This document shows, piece by piece, positions 1 through 13,318 of a DNA stretch of 64,000 nucleotides (position 1 is the first letter of the stretch; every line of letters begins with the position of its first letter). A model generated the notes under the pieces. That model had not been told where the DNA came from and did no database searches. It was given only the letters and a program-made list of their open reading frames with translations. The stretch spans positions 251,466,028 to 251,530,027 of the forward strand of contig JAVHZZ010000004.1 of assembly GCA_036250195.1 (NCBI GenBank), in the 5' to 3' direction. Both the position numbers and the translations under genes were made by a program. The DNA is from Mixophyes australis. Lineage: Eukaryota > Chordata > Amphibia > Anura > Limnodynastidae.

Positions 1-293
1 ATAAAACATGAATCATGAATTGAATCATGAATCATGAATTGAATCATGGATCATGAATCAAGAATTGAATCATGAATCATTAATCGAATCATGAATCATG
101 AATTGAATCATGAATCATGAATCATGAATTCAATCATGAATCATGAATTGAATTATGAATTGAATCAAGAATTGAATCATGAATTGAATTATGAATTGAA
201 TCAAGAATTGAATCATGAATCATGAATCATGAATTGAATTATGAATTGAATCAAGAATTGAATCAAGAATTGAAACATGAATCATGAATCGAA

Positions 294-313
294 TCATGAT
301 TCATGAATCATGA
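294..313. repeat. Representative 20-bp palindrome of the A and D modules
   Basis: TCATGATTCATGAATCATGA is its own reverse complement. It arises wherever the reversed word ATTCATG sits between AATCATG words, after an AATCG pentamer, and recurs dozens of times in A, D and B modules. Only this first instance is listed. Confidence 0.9.
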
Positions 314-840
314 ATTGAATCATGAATCATGAATCATGAATTGAATCATGTATCATGAATTTAATCATGAATCATGAATCATGAATTGAATCATGAATTA
401 TGAATCATACTTTGAATCATGAATTAAATCATGAATTGAATCATGAATCATGAATCATGAAATGAATCATGAATCATGAATCATGAATTGAATCATGAAT
501 CACGAATCATGAATTGAATCTTGAATAATGAATCGAATCATAATTCATGAATCAAATCATGAATCATGAATCATGAATCAAATCATATATCATAAATCAT
601 GAATTGAATCATGAATTCAATCATAAATCATGAATTGAATCATGAATCATGAATCATGAATCATGAATCATGAATTATAAATTATGAATTGAATCATGAA
701 TCATAAATTATGAATCATGAATTAAATCATAAATAATGAATCAGGAATTGAATCATGAATCATGAATTGAATCATGAATCATGAATCATGAATTGAATAA
801 TGAATCATGAATTGAATCATGAATCATGAATCATGAATTG

Positions 841-1045
841 AATTATGAATCATGAATCGAATCATAAATTATGAATTGAATCATGAATCATGAATTGAAT
901 CATGAATCATGAATTGAATCATGAATCATGAATCATGAATTGAATTATGAATCATGAATCGAATCATAAATTATGAATTGAATCATGAATCATGAATTGA
1001 ATCATGAATCATGAATTGAATCATGAATCATGAATCGAATCATTA
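841..1045 (+). repeat. 102-bp tandem doublet inside module A
   Basis: The phrase AATTATGAATCATGAATCG, followed by AATCATAAATTATG, occurs at 841 and again at 943. The same doublet with the same 102-bp spacing is present in the other long A copies (2902/3004 and 10574/10676). The duplication therefore predates amplification of the larger block. The doublet edges are approximate. Confidence 0.8.
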
Positions 1046-2059
1046 ATCATGAATTGAATCATGAATCATGAGTTGAATCATGAATCATGAATCATTAATT
1101 AAATCATGAATCATGAATCGAATTATGAATCATGAATTGAATCATGAATCATGAATCATGAATCATGAATTAATTCATAAATCATGAATCATGAATCGAA
1201 TCATAAATCATGAATTGAATCATGAATTGAATCATGAATTGAATCATGAATCATGAATTGAATCATGAATCGTGAAATGAATCATGAATCATGAATCATG
1301 AATCATGAATTATGAATTATAAATTATCAATTGAATCATGAATCATAAATTTTGAATCATGAATCATGAATCGAATCATGATTCACGAATCATGAATCAT
1401 GAATTGAATCATGAATCATGAATTGAATCATGAGTCATGAATCATGAAATGAATCATTAATCATGAATTGAATCATGAATCATGAATCGAATCATGAATC
1501 CTGAATCGAATCATGAATCATAAATCATGAATTGAATCATGAATTATTAATCATAAATTGAATCATGAATTGAATCAGGAATTGAATCATGAATCATGAA
1601 ATGAATAATGAATCATGAATTGAATCATGAATCATGAATCAAGAATTGAATCATGAATCATTAATCGAATCATGAATCATGAATTGAATCAGGAATCATG
1701 AATCATGAATTGAATCATGAATCGAATCATGAATCATGATTTGAATCATGAATCATAAATCGAATCATGAATCATGAATCGAATCATGAATCATGAATTG
1801 AGTCATGAATCATGAATTAAATCATGAATCATGAAATGAATCATGAAATAAATCATGAATCATGATTTGAATCATGAATCACGAATTGAATCATGAATCA
1901 TGAATCATGAATAATGAATCATAAATTGAATCACGAATAATGAATTGAATCATAAATTGAATCATGAATCAAGAATCATGAAATAAATCATGAATTGAAT
2001 CAAGATTCATGAACCATGAATTGAATCATGAAATAAAAACATGAATCATGAATTGAATC

Positions 2060-4610
2060 ATAAAACATGAATCATGAATTGAATCATGAATCATGAATTG
2101 AATCATGGATCATGAATCAAGAATTGAATCATGAATCATTAATCGAATCATGAATCATGAATTGAATCATGAATCATGAATTCAATCATGAATCATGAAT
2201 TGAATTATGAATTGAATCAAGAATTGAATCATGAATTGAAACATGAATCATGAATCGAATCATGATTCATGAATCAAGAATTGAATCATGAATCATGAAT
2301 CATGAATTGAATTATGAATTGAATCAAGAATTGAATCAAGAATTGAAACATGAATCATGAATCGAATCATGATTCATGAATCATGAATTGAATCATGAAT
2401 CATGAATCATGAATTGAATCATGTATCATGAATTTAATCATGAATCATGAATCATGAATTGAATCATGAATTATGAATCATAATTTGAATCATGAATTGA
2501 ATCATGAATCATGAATCATGAAATGAATCATGAATCATGAATCATGAATTGAATCATGAATCACGAATCATGAATTGAATCTTGAATAATGAATCGAATC
2601 ATAATTCATGAATCAAATCATGAATCATGAATCATGAATCAAATCATATATCATAAATCATGAATTGAATCATGAATTCAATCATAAATCATGAATTGAA
2701 TCATGAATCATGAATCATGAATCATGAATCATGAATCATGAATTATAAATTATGAATTGAATCATGAATCATAAATTATGAATCATGAATTAAATCATAA
2801 ATAATGAATCAGGAATTGAATCATGAATCATGAATTGAATCATGAATCATGAATTGAATAATGAATCATGAATTGAATCATGAATCATGAATCATGAATT
2901 GAATTATGAATCATGAATCGAATCATAAATTATGAATTGAATCATGAATCATGAATTGAATCATGAATCATGAATTGAATCATGAATCATGAATCATGAA
3001 TTGAATTATGAATCATGAATCGAATCATAAATTATGAATTGAATCATGAATCATGAATTGAATCATGAATCATGAATTGAATCATGAATCATGAATCGAA
3101 TCATTAATCATGAATTGAATCATGAATCATGAGTTGAATCATGAATCATGAATCATTAATTAAATCATGAATCATGAATCGAATTATGAATCATGAATTG
3201 AATCATGAATCATGAATCATGAATCATGAATTAATTCATAAATCATGAATCATGAATCGAATCATAAATCATGAATTGAATCATGAATTGAATCATGAAT
3301 TGAATCATGAATCATGAATTGAATCATGAATCGTGAAATGAATCATGAATCATGAATCATGAATCATGAATCATGAATTATAAATTAATAATTGAATCAT
3401 GAATCATAAATTTTGAATCATGAATCATGAATCGAATCATGATTCATGAATCAAGAATTGAATCATGAATCATGAATTGAATCATGAATCACGAATCATG
3501 AATCATGAATTGAATCATGAATCATGAATTGAATCATGAGTCATGAATCATGAAATGAATCATTAATCATGAATTGAATCATGAATCATGAATCGAATCA
3601 TGAATCCTGAATCGAATCATGAATCATAAATCATGAATTGAATCATGAATTATTAATCATAAATTGAATCATGAATTGAATCAGGAATTGAATCATGAAT
3701 CATGAAATGAATAATGAATCATGAATTGAATCATGAATCATGAATCAAGAATTGAATCATGAATCATTAATCGAATCATGAATCATGAATTGAATCAGGA
3801 ATCATGAATCATGAATTGAATCATGAATCGAATCATGAATCATGATTTGAATCATGAATCATAAATCGAATCATGAATCATGAATTGAATCATGAATCAT
3901 GAATTGAATCATGAATCATGAATTGAATCATGAATCATGAATCGAATCATGAATCATGAATTAAATCATGAATCATGAACCATGAATTGAATCATGAATC
4001 ATGAATTGAATAATGAATCATGAAATGAATCATGAATTGAATCATGAATTCAAACATGAATCATGAATCATGCATTGAATCATGAATCATGCATTAAATC
4101 ATGAATCATGAATCATGAATTGAATCATGAATCATAAATTGAATTATGAATTGAATCAAGAATTGAATCATGAATTGAAACATGAATCATGAATCGAATC
4201 ATGATTCATGAATCAAGAATTGAATCATGAATCATGAATCGAATCATGATTCATGAATCAAGAATTGAATCATAAATCATGAATCATGAATTGAATTATG
4301 AATTGAATCAAGAATTGAATCAAGAATTGAAACATGAATCATGAATCGAATCATGATTCATGAATCATGAATTGAATCATGAATCATGAATCATGAATTA
4401 AATCATGAATCATGAATCATGAATCATGAATTGAATCATGAATCATGAATTGAATCATGAATCATGAATCATGAATTGAATCATGAATCATGAATTGAAT
4501 CAAGAATTATGAATCATAATTTGAATCATGTATTAAATCATGAATTGAATCATGAATCATGAATCATGAAATGAATCATGAATCATGAATCATGAATTGA
4601 ATCATGAATC
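2060..4610 (+). repeat. Territory 1, module A copy 2, extended with a D tail
   Basis: ATAAAACATG at 2060 opens a second copy of 1-2059 (GATC at 2108; ATCATATATCAT at 2643; CCTGAATCG at 3606; CAGGAATTG at 3682). After about 3,870 it continues with a different tail containing CAAACATGAATCATG followed by CATGCATTG near 4,050, and runs of AATCAAGAATTG. The whole 2.55 kb recurs at 9,725-12,290 with an offset of 7,665 rising to 7,672, so only a few word-sized indels separate the two. Both diverge just after about 4,610. Confidence 0.85.
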
Positions 4611-5072
4611 ATGAATCAAGAATTGAATCATGAATCATTAATCGAATCATGAATCATGAATTGAATCAGGAATCATGAATCATGAATTGAATCATGAATC
4701 GAATCATGAATCATGATTTGAATCATGAATCATAAATCGAATCATGAATCATGAATCGAATCATGAATCATGAATTGAGTCATGAATCATGAATTAAATC
4801 ATGAATCATGAATTGAATCATGAATCATGAAATGAATCATGAAATAAATCATGAATCATGATTTGAATCATGAATCATGAATCGAATCATGAATCATGAA
4901 TTGAGTCATGAATCATGAATTAAATCATGAATCATAAATTGAATCACGAATCATAAATTGAATCATAAATTGAATCATGAATCAAGAATCATGAAATAAA
5001 TCATGAATTGAATCAAGATTCATGAACCATGAATTGAATCATGAAATAAAAACATGAATCATGAATTGAATC
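4611..5072 (+). repeat. Third copy of the end of module A
   Basis: From AATCAAGAATTG with the CATTAATCG word onward, this stretch repeats the last roughly 430 bp of copy 1 (1,640-2,059) and of the 8.2-9.7 kb block, including GATTCATGAACC at 5017 and AAATAAAAACATG at 5044. It is joined abruptly to the D tail at about 4,610, as expected from unequal exchange between copies. About 70 bp in it are themselves duplicated (AATTGAGTCATG occurs twice). Confidence 0.75.
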
Positions 5073-5590
5073 ATAAAACATGAATCATGAATTGAATCAT
5101 GAATCATGAATTGAATCATGGATCATGAATCAAGAATTGAATCATGAATCATTAATCGAATCATGAATCATGAATTGAATCATGAATCATGAATCATGAA
5201 TTCAATCATGAATCATGAATTGAATTATGAATTGAATCAAGAATTGAATCATGAATTGAAACATGAATCATGAATCGAATCATGATTCATGAATCAAGAA
5301 TTGAATCATGAATCATGAATCATGAATTGAATTATGAATTGAATCAAGAATTGAATCAAGAATTGAAACATGAATCATGAATCGAATCATGATTCATGAA
5401 TCATGAATTGAATCATGAATCATGAATCATGAATTGAATCATGTATCATGAATTTAATCATGAATCATGAATCATGAATTGAATCATGAATTATGAATCA
5501 TAATTTGAATCATGAATTAAATCATGAATTGAATCATGAATCATGAATCATGAAATGAATCATGAATCATGAATCATGAATTGAATCATG
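5073..5590 (+). repeat. Module A head, copy 3 (truncated)
   Basis: ATAAAACATG at 5073 and GATC at 5121 mark a third A head. It follows copy 2 word for word to about 5,590, where AATCACGATTC replaces AATCACGAATC. After that point the ATCATATATCAT and later markers of module A are missing. The remainder of the unit is replaced by the diverged stretch that follows. Confidence 0.8.
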
Positions 5591-8200
5591 AATCACGATT
5601 CATGAATTGAATCATGAATCATGAATCGAATCATGAATTATGAATTGAAACATGAATCATGAATCATGAATTGAATCATGAATCATGAATCGAATCATGA
5701 ATCAAGAATCATGAATCAAATCATGAATCAAGAATCATGAATCAAATCATGAATCATGAATTGAATCATGAATCATGAAACATGAATTGAATCATGAATC
5801 ATGAATAATGAATTGAACCATAAATCATGAATCATGAATCGAATCATGAATCATGAATTGAATCATGAATCACAAATCATGAATTAATGAATTGAATCAT
5901 GAATCATGAATCATGAATCATGATTTGAATCATGAATAATGAATCATGAATTGAATCATGAATTGAATCATGAATCATGAATCAAATCATGAATCATGAA
6001 TTGAATAATGAATTAAATCATGAATCATGAATTTAATCATGAATTGAATCATGAATCTAATTATGAATCATGAATATAATCATAAATCATGAATCATGAA
6101 TTATGAATTGAATCATGAATCATAAATCGAATCGTGAATAATGAAGTGAATCAGAAATTAAATCATGAATTGCATCATGAATCATGAATCAAATCATCAA
6201 CTATCAATCATGAATCATGAATTGAATCATGAATCATGAATCGAATCATGAATCATGAATCATAAATTGAATCATGATTCATGAATTGAATCATGAATCA
6301 TGAATCGAATCATAAATCATGAATTGAATCATGAATCATGAGTTGAATCATGAATTGAATCATGAAATGAATCATGAATCATGAATTGAATCATGAATCA
6401 TCAATCATTAATTGAATCATGAATCATGAATCATGAATTGAATCATGAATCAAATCATGAATCATGAATCATGAATCATGAATCATGAATCATGAATCAT
6501 GAATTGAATCATGAATCAAATCATGAATCATGAATCATGAATTATAAATTATAAATTGAATCATGAATCATAAATTATGAATCATGAATTGAATTATGAA
6601 TCATGAATCAGGAATTGAATGATGAATTGAATCATGAATCATGAATTGAATCATGAATCATGAATCATGAATCATAAATTAAATCATGAATCATGAATCA
6701 TGAATTGAATCATGAATCATGAATCATGAATTGAATCATGAATCATGAATCATGAATCATGAATCGAATCATGAATCATGAATTGAAACATGAATCATGA
6801 ATCATGAATTGAATCATGAAAAATGAATCATGAATTGAATAATGAATCATGAATTGAATCATGAATCATGAATCATGTATTGAATCATGAATTATGATTT
6901 CAATCATAAATTATGAATTGAATCATGAATCATGAATTGAATCATGAATTGAATCATGAATCATGAATCGAATCATGAATCATGAATTGAATCATGAATC
7001 ATGAGTTGAATCATGAATTGAATCATGAATTGTATCATGAATCATGAATCATGAATTGAATCATGAATCATGAATCATTAATTGAATCATGAATCATGAA
7101 TCGAATCATGAATCATGAATTGAATCATGAATCATGAATCATGAATTGAATCCTGAATCCTGAATAATGAATCAAATCATGAATCATGAATCATGAATTG
7201 AATCATAAATCATGAATCATGAATCGAATCATGAATCATGAATCATGAAATGAATCATGAATTGAATCATGAATTATGAATTGAATCATGAATCATGAAT
7301 CATGAATTATAAATTATGAATTGAATCGTGAATCATAAATTTTGAATCATGAATTGAATCATGAATCATGAATCATGAATTGAATCATGAATCATGAATC
7401 ATGAATCAAATATTGAATCATGAAATGAATCATGAATCATGAATCATAAATCATGAATCATGAATCATGAATCATGAATTGAATCTTGAATTATGAATCA
7501 AATCATGAATTATGAATTGAATCATGAATCATGAATCATGAATCGAATCATGAATCATGAATCAAGAATCATGAATCAAATCATGAATCAGGAATCGTGA
7601 ATAAAATCATGAATCATGAATTGAATAATGAATTATGAATCATGAATTGAATCATGAATCATCAATTGAATCATAAATCATGAATCATGAATCGAATCAT
7701 GAATCATGAATTGAATCATGAATCATGAATCATGAATCGAATCATGAATCATGAATCATGAATTGAATCATGAATCATGAATCACATCATGAATCATGAA
7801 TCAAATCATGAATCATGAATTGAATCATGAATTGAATCATGAATCATGAGTTGAATCATGAATTGAATCATGAATTGAATTATGAATCATGAATTGAATC
7901 ATAAATCATGAATCATGAATCATGAATCATAAATCGAATCATGAATCATGAATTGAATCAGAAATTGAATCATGAATTGAATCATGAATCATGAATCGAA
8001 TCATGAATTATCAATCATGAATTGAATCATAAATCATGAATCAAATCATGAATCATGATTTGAATCATGAATCATGAATCGAATCATGAATCATGAATTG
8101 AATCATGAATCATGAGTTGAATCATGAATTGAATCATGAATTGAATCATGAATTATGAATCATGAATTGAATCATGAATCATCAATCATTAATTGAATCA
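5591..8200 (+). repeat. Diverged satellite stretch without a close partner
   Basis: It uses the same two words, but I could not pair it with any other block in the window over more than a few hundred bases. It holds rare spellings such as AATCGTG, AACTATC near 6,200, TGCATCATG near 6,170, AATATTG near 7,410 and a broken unit (AATTAATG) near 5,882. Internal similarity is loose: the GAGTTG word recurs at 6340, 7003, 7848 and 8114 at uneven spacing. It could be an older stretch, or belong to a family whose other copies lie outside the window. Confidence 0.7.
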
Positions 8201-9724
8201 TGAATCATGAATCGAATCATAATTCATGAATCAAATCATGAATCATGAATCATGAATCAAATCATGAATCATAAATCATGAATTAAATCATGAATTGAAT
8301 CATAAATCATGATTTCAATCATGAATCATGAATCATGAATCATGAATTATAAATTATGAATTGAATCATGAATCATAAATTATGAATCATGAATTAAATC
8401 ATGAATAATGAATCAGGAATTGAATCATGAATCATGAATTGAATCATGAATAATGAATCGAATCCTAAATTATGAATTGAATAATGAATTATGAATTGAA
8501 TCATGAATCATGAATCATGAATTGAATAATGAATCATGAATTGAATCATGAATCATGAATCATGAATTGAATAATGAATCATGAATCGAATCATAAATTA
8601 TGAATTGAATCATGAATCATGAATTGAATCATGAATCATGAATTGAATCATGAATCATGAATCGAATCATTAATCATGAATTGAATCATGAATCATGAGT
8701 TGAATCATGAATCATGAATCATTAATTAAATCATGAATCATGAATCGAATTATGAAATATGAATTGAATCATGAATCATGAATCATGAATCATGAATTGA
8801 ATCATAAATCATGAATCATGAATCGAATCATAAATCATGAATTGAATCATGAATTGAATCATGAATTGAATCATGAATCATGAATTGAATCATGAATCGT
8901 GAAATGAATCATGAATCATGAATCATGACTTATGAATCATGAATTATAAATGATCAATTGAATCATGAATCATAAATTTTGAATCATGAATCATGAATCA
9001 AATCATGATTCATGAATCAAGAATTGAATCATGAATCATGAATTGAATCATGAATCACGAATCATGAATCATGAATTGAATCAGGAATCATGAATTGAAT
9101 CATGAGTCATGAATCATGAAATGAATCATTAATCATGAATTGAATCATGAATCATGAATCGAATCATGAATCCTGAATCGAATCATGAATCATAAATCAT
9201 GAATTGAATCATGAATTATTAATCATAAATTGAATCATGAATTGAATCAGGAATTGAATCATGAATCATGAAATGAATAATGAATCATGAATTGAATCAT
9301 GAATCATGAATCAAGAATTGAATCATGAATCATTAATCGAATCATGAATCATGAATTGAATCAGGAATCATGAATCATGAATTGAATCATGAATCGAATC
9401 ATGAATCATGATTTGAATCATGAATCATAAATCGAATCATGAATCATGAATCGAATCATGAATCATGAATTGAGTCATGAATCATGAATTAAATCATGAA
9501 TCATGAAATGAATCATGAAATAAATCATGAATCATGATTTGAATCATGAATCACGAATTGAATCATGAATCATGAATAATGAATCATAAATTGAATCACG
9601 AATCATGAATTGAATCATAAATTGAATCATGAATCAAGAATCATGAAATAAATCATGAATTGAATCAAGATTCATGAACCATGAATTGAATCATGAAATA
9701 AAAACATGAATCATGAATTGAATC
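8201..9724 (+). repeat. Partial module A paired with 530-2,059
   Basis: This stretch aligns with the second half of copy 1: the AATCATAATTC word (541 versus 8220), CCTGAATCG (1500 versus 9172) and CAGGAATTG (1576 versus 9248), an offset of 7,679 to 7,672. It ends with GATTCATGAACC at 9669. It lacks ATCATATATCAT and the 102-bp doublet in its original form, and has an extra GATC at 8952. Together with the next block it forms the second turn of the 7.7-kb period. Confidence 0.8.
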
Positions 9725-12290
9725 ATAAAACATGAATCATGAATTGAATCATGAATCATGAATTGAATCATGGATCATGAATCAAGAATTGAATCATGAA
9801 TCATTAATCGAATCATGAATCATGAATTGAATCATGAATCATGAATCATGAATTCAATCATGAATCATGAATTGAATTATGAATTGAATCAAGAATTGAA
9901 TCATGAATTGAAACATGAATCATGAATCGAATCATGATTCATGAATCAAGAATTGAATCATGAATCATGAATCATGAATTGAATTATGAATTGAATCAAG
10001 AATTGAATCAAGAATTGAAACATGAATCATGAATCGAATCATGATTCATGAATCATGAATTGAATCATGAATCATGAATCATGAATTGAATCATGTATCA
10101 TGAATTTAATCATGAATCATGAATCATGAATTGAATCATGAATTATGAATCATAATTTGAATCATGAATTGAATCATGAATCATGAAATGAATCATGAAT
10201 CATGAATCATGAATTGAATCATGAATCACGAATCATGAATTGAATCTTGAATAATGAATCGAATCATAATTCATGAATCAAATCATGAATCATGAATTAT
10301 GAATCAAATCATATATCATAAATCATGAATTGAATCATGAATTCAATCATAAATCATGAATTGAATCATGAATCATGAATCATGAATCATGAATCATGAA
10401 TCATGAATTATAAATTATGAATTGAATCATGAATCATAAATTATGAATCATGAATTAAATCATAAATAATGAATCAGGAATTGAATCATGAATCATGAAT
10501 TGAATCATGAATCATGAATCATGAATTGAATAATGAATCATGAATTGAATCATGAATCATGAATCATGAATTGAATTATGAATCATGAATCGAATCATAA
10601 ATTATGAATTGAATCATGAATCATGAATTGAATCATGAATCATGAATTGAATCATGAATCATGAATCATGAATTGAATTATGAATCATGAATCGAATCAT
10701 AAATTATGAATTGAATCATGAATCATGAATTGAATCATGAATCATGAATTGAATCATGAATCATGAATCGAATCATTAATCATGAATTGAATCATGAATC
10801 ATGAGTTGAATCATGAATCATGAATCATTAATTAAATCATGAATCATGAATCGAATTATGAATCATGAATTGAATCATGAATCATGAATCATGAATCATG
10901 AATTAATTCATAAATCATGAATCATGAATCGAATCATAAATCATGAATTGAATCATGAATTGAATCATGAATTGAATCATGAATCATGAATTGAATCATG
11001 AATCGTGAAATGAATCATGAATCATGAATCATGAATCATGAATCATGAATTATAAATTATCAATTGAATCATGAATCATAAATTTTGAATCATGAATCAT
11101 GAATCGAATCATGATTCATGAATCAAGAATTGAATCATGAATCATGAATTGAATCATGAATCACGAATCATGAATCATGAATTGAATCATGAATCATGAA
11201 TTGAATCATGAGTCATGAATCATGAAATGAATCATTAATCATGAATTGAATCATGAATCATGAATCGAATCATGAATCCTGAATCGAATCATGAATCATA
11301 AATCATGAATTGAATCATGAATTATTAATCATAAATTGAATCATGAATTGAATCAGGAATTGAATCATGAATCATGAAATGAATAATGAATCATGAATTG
11401 AATCATGAATCATGAATCAAGAATTGAATCATGAATCATTAATCGAATCATGAATCATGAATTGAATCAGGAATCATGAATCATGAATTGAATCATGAAT
11501 CGAATCATGAATCATGATTTGAATCATGAATCATAAATCGAATCATGAATCATGAATTGAATCATGAATCATGAATTGAATCATGAATCATGAATTGAAT
11601 CATGAATCATGAATCGAATCATGAATCATGAATTAAATCATGAATCATGAACCATGAATTGAATCATGAATCATGAATTGAATAATGAATCATGAAATGA
11701 ATCATGAATTGAATCATGAATTCAAACATGAATCATGAATCATGCATTGAATCATGAATCATGCATTAAATCATGAATCATGAATCATGAATTGAATCAT
11801 GAATCATAAATTGAATTATGAATTGAATCAAGAATTGAATCATGAATTGAAACATGAATCATGAATCGAATCATGATTCATGAATCAAGAATTGAATCAT
11901 GAATCATGAATCGAATCATGATTCATGAATCAAGAATTGAATCATAAATCATGAATCATGAATTGAATTATGAATTGAATCAAGAATTGAATCAAGAATT
12001 GAAACATGAATCATGAATCGAATCATGATTCATGAATCATGAATTGAATCATGAATCATGAATCATGAATTAAATCATGAATCATGAATCATGAATCATG
12101 AATTGAATCATGAATCATGAATTGAATCATGAATCATGAATCATGAATTGAATCATGAATCATGAATTGAATCAAGAATTATGAATCATAATTTGAATCA
12201 TGTATTAAATCATGAATTGAATCATGAATCATGAATCATGAAATGAATCATGAATCATGAATCATGAATTGAATCATGAATCATGAATCA
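9725..12290 (+). repeat. Module A + D tail, second turn of the 7.7-kb period
   Basis: It pairs with 2,060-4,610: ATAAAACATG 9725, GATC 9773, ATCATATATCAT 10308, the 102-bp doublet at 10574/10676, CCTGAATCG 11278 and CAGGAATTG 11354. The offset stays within 7,665-7,672 across 2.5 kb. Small differences are whole words, for example one AATCATG replaced by AATTATG near 10,297. Confidence 0.88.
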
Positions 12291-13318
12291 TGAAGTGAAT
12301 CTTGAATCATGAATCGAATCATGAATTATAAATCGAATCATGAATCATGATTCGAATCAAGAATCATGATTCGAATCAAGAATCATGAATCGAATCATGA
12401 ATCATGAATCGAATCATAAATCATGAATTGAATTATGAATCATGAATTGAATCATGAATCATGAATCATGAATCATAAATCATGAATCATGAATTGAATC
12501 ATGAATCATGAAATGAATCATGAAATAAATTATGAATCATGATTTGAATCAAGAATTGAATCATAAATCATGAAATGAATCATGAAATGAATCATGAATC
12601 ACGAATTGAATCATGAATCATGAATCTAATCATGAATCATGAATAATGAATCATGAATTGAATCATGAATCATGAAATAAATCATGAATTGAATCAAGAT
12701 TCATGAACCATGAATTGAATCATGAAATAAATCATGAATAATGAATTAAATCATAAAACTTGAATCATGAATTGAATCATGAATCATGAATCATGAATCG
12801 AATCATGAATCATGAATCAAGAATTGAATCATGAATCATGAATTGAATCATGAATCATGAATAATGAATTGAATCATAAATCATGAAATGAATCATGAAA
12901 TGAATCATGAATCATGAATTGAATCATGAATCATGAATTGAATCATGAATCATGAATCGAATCATGAATCATGAATTGAATCATGAATCATGAATTAAAT
13001 AATGAATCATGAATTGAATCATGAATCATGAAATGAATCATGAAATAAATCATGAATCATGATTTGAATCAAGAATTGAATCATAAATCATAAAATGAAT
13101 CAGGAAATAAATCATGAATCATGAATTGAATCATGAATCACGAATTGAATCATGAATCATGAATCATGAATAATGAATCATAAATTGAATCACGAATCAT
13201 GAATTGAATCATAAATTGAATCATGAATCAAGAATCATGAAATAAATCATGAATTGAATCAAGATTCATGAACCATGAATTGAATCATGAAATAACAACA
13301 TGAATCATGAATTGAATC
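12291..13318 (+). repeat. Module B copy 1
   Basis: It opens with GAAGTGAATCTTGAATC at 12292, then TTCGAATCAAG words, AAATAAATTATG, AATCTAATC, GATTCATGAACC at 12698, CATAAAACTTG, AATCATAAAATG with AATCAGGAAATAA, and a second GATTCATGAACC at 13263 (565 bp later). The module precedes an A head here and at 20,068. It also becomes the backbone of the 5.4-kb repeat of territory 2. The final 13-mer is spelled AAATAACAACATG here. Confidence 0.85.

Larger units (their letters stand above)
1..2059 (+). repeat. Territory 1, module A copy 1 (2.06 kb)
   Basis: It starts with ATAAAACATG at 1 and has the diagnostic GGATCATG (GATC at 49), ATCATATATCAT at 582, a 102-bp tandem doublet (AATTATG at 841 and 943), CCTGAATCG at 1500 and CAGGAATTG at 1576. 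It ends with GATTCATGAACC at 2004 and the odd 13-mer AAATAAAAACATG at 2031. The next copy begins at 2060, so this unit is a complete 2,059-bp tandem neighbour. Bases 125-250 contain an extra internal AATTATG/AATCAAG run that copy 2 lacks. The window may begin inside a longer block. Confidence 0.85.

Noticed and set aside
1..10. Module start coinciding with the window start as a real array boundary
   Set aside because: ATAAAACATG is always preceded by satellite words in other copies, so the coincidence with position 1 is most likely due to how the window was cut.
582..600. TATA-like words (CATATATCATA, TATAAATT) as promoters
   Set aside because: They are ordinary word variants in an AT-rich satellite, with no gene downstream.
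2031..2043. AATAAA polyadenylation signals
   Set aside because: AATAAA arises wherever the pentamer AAATA precedes a heptamer, more than a hundred times by inspection, with no transcript structure.
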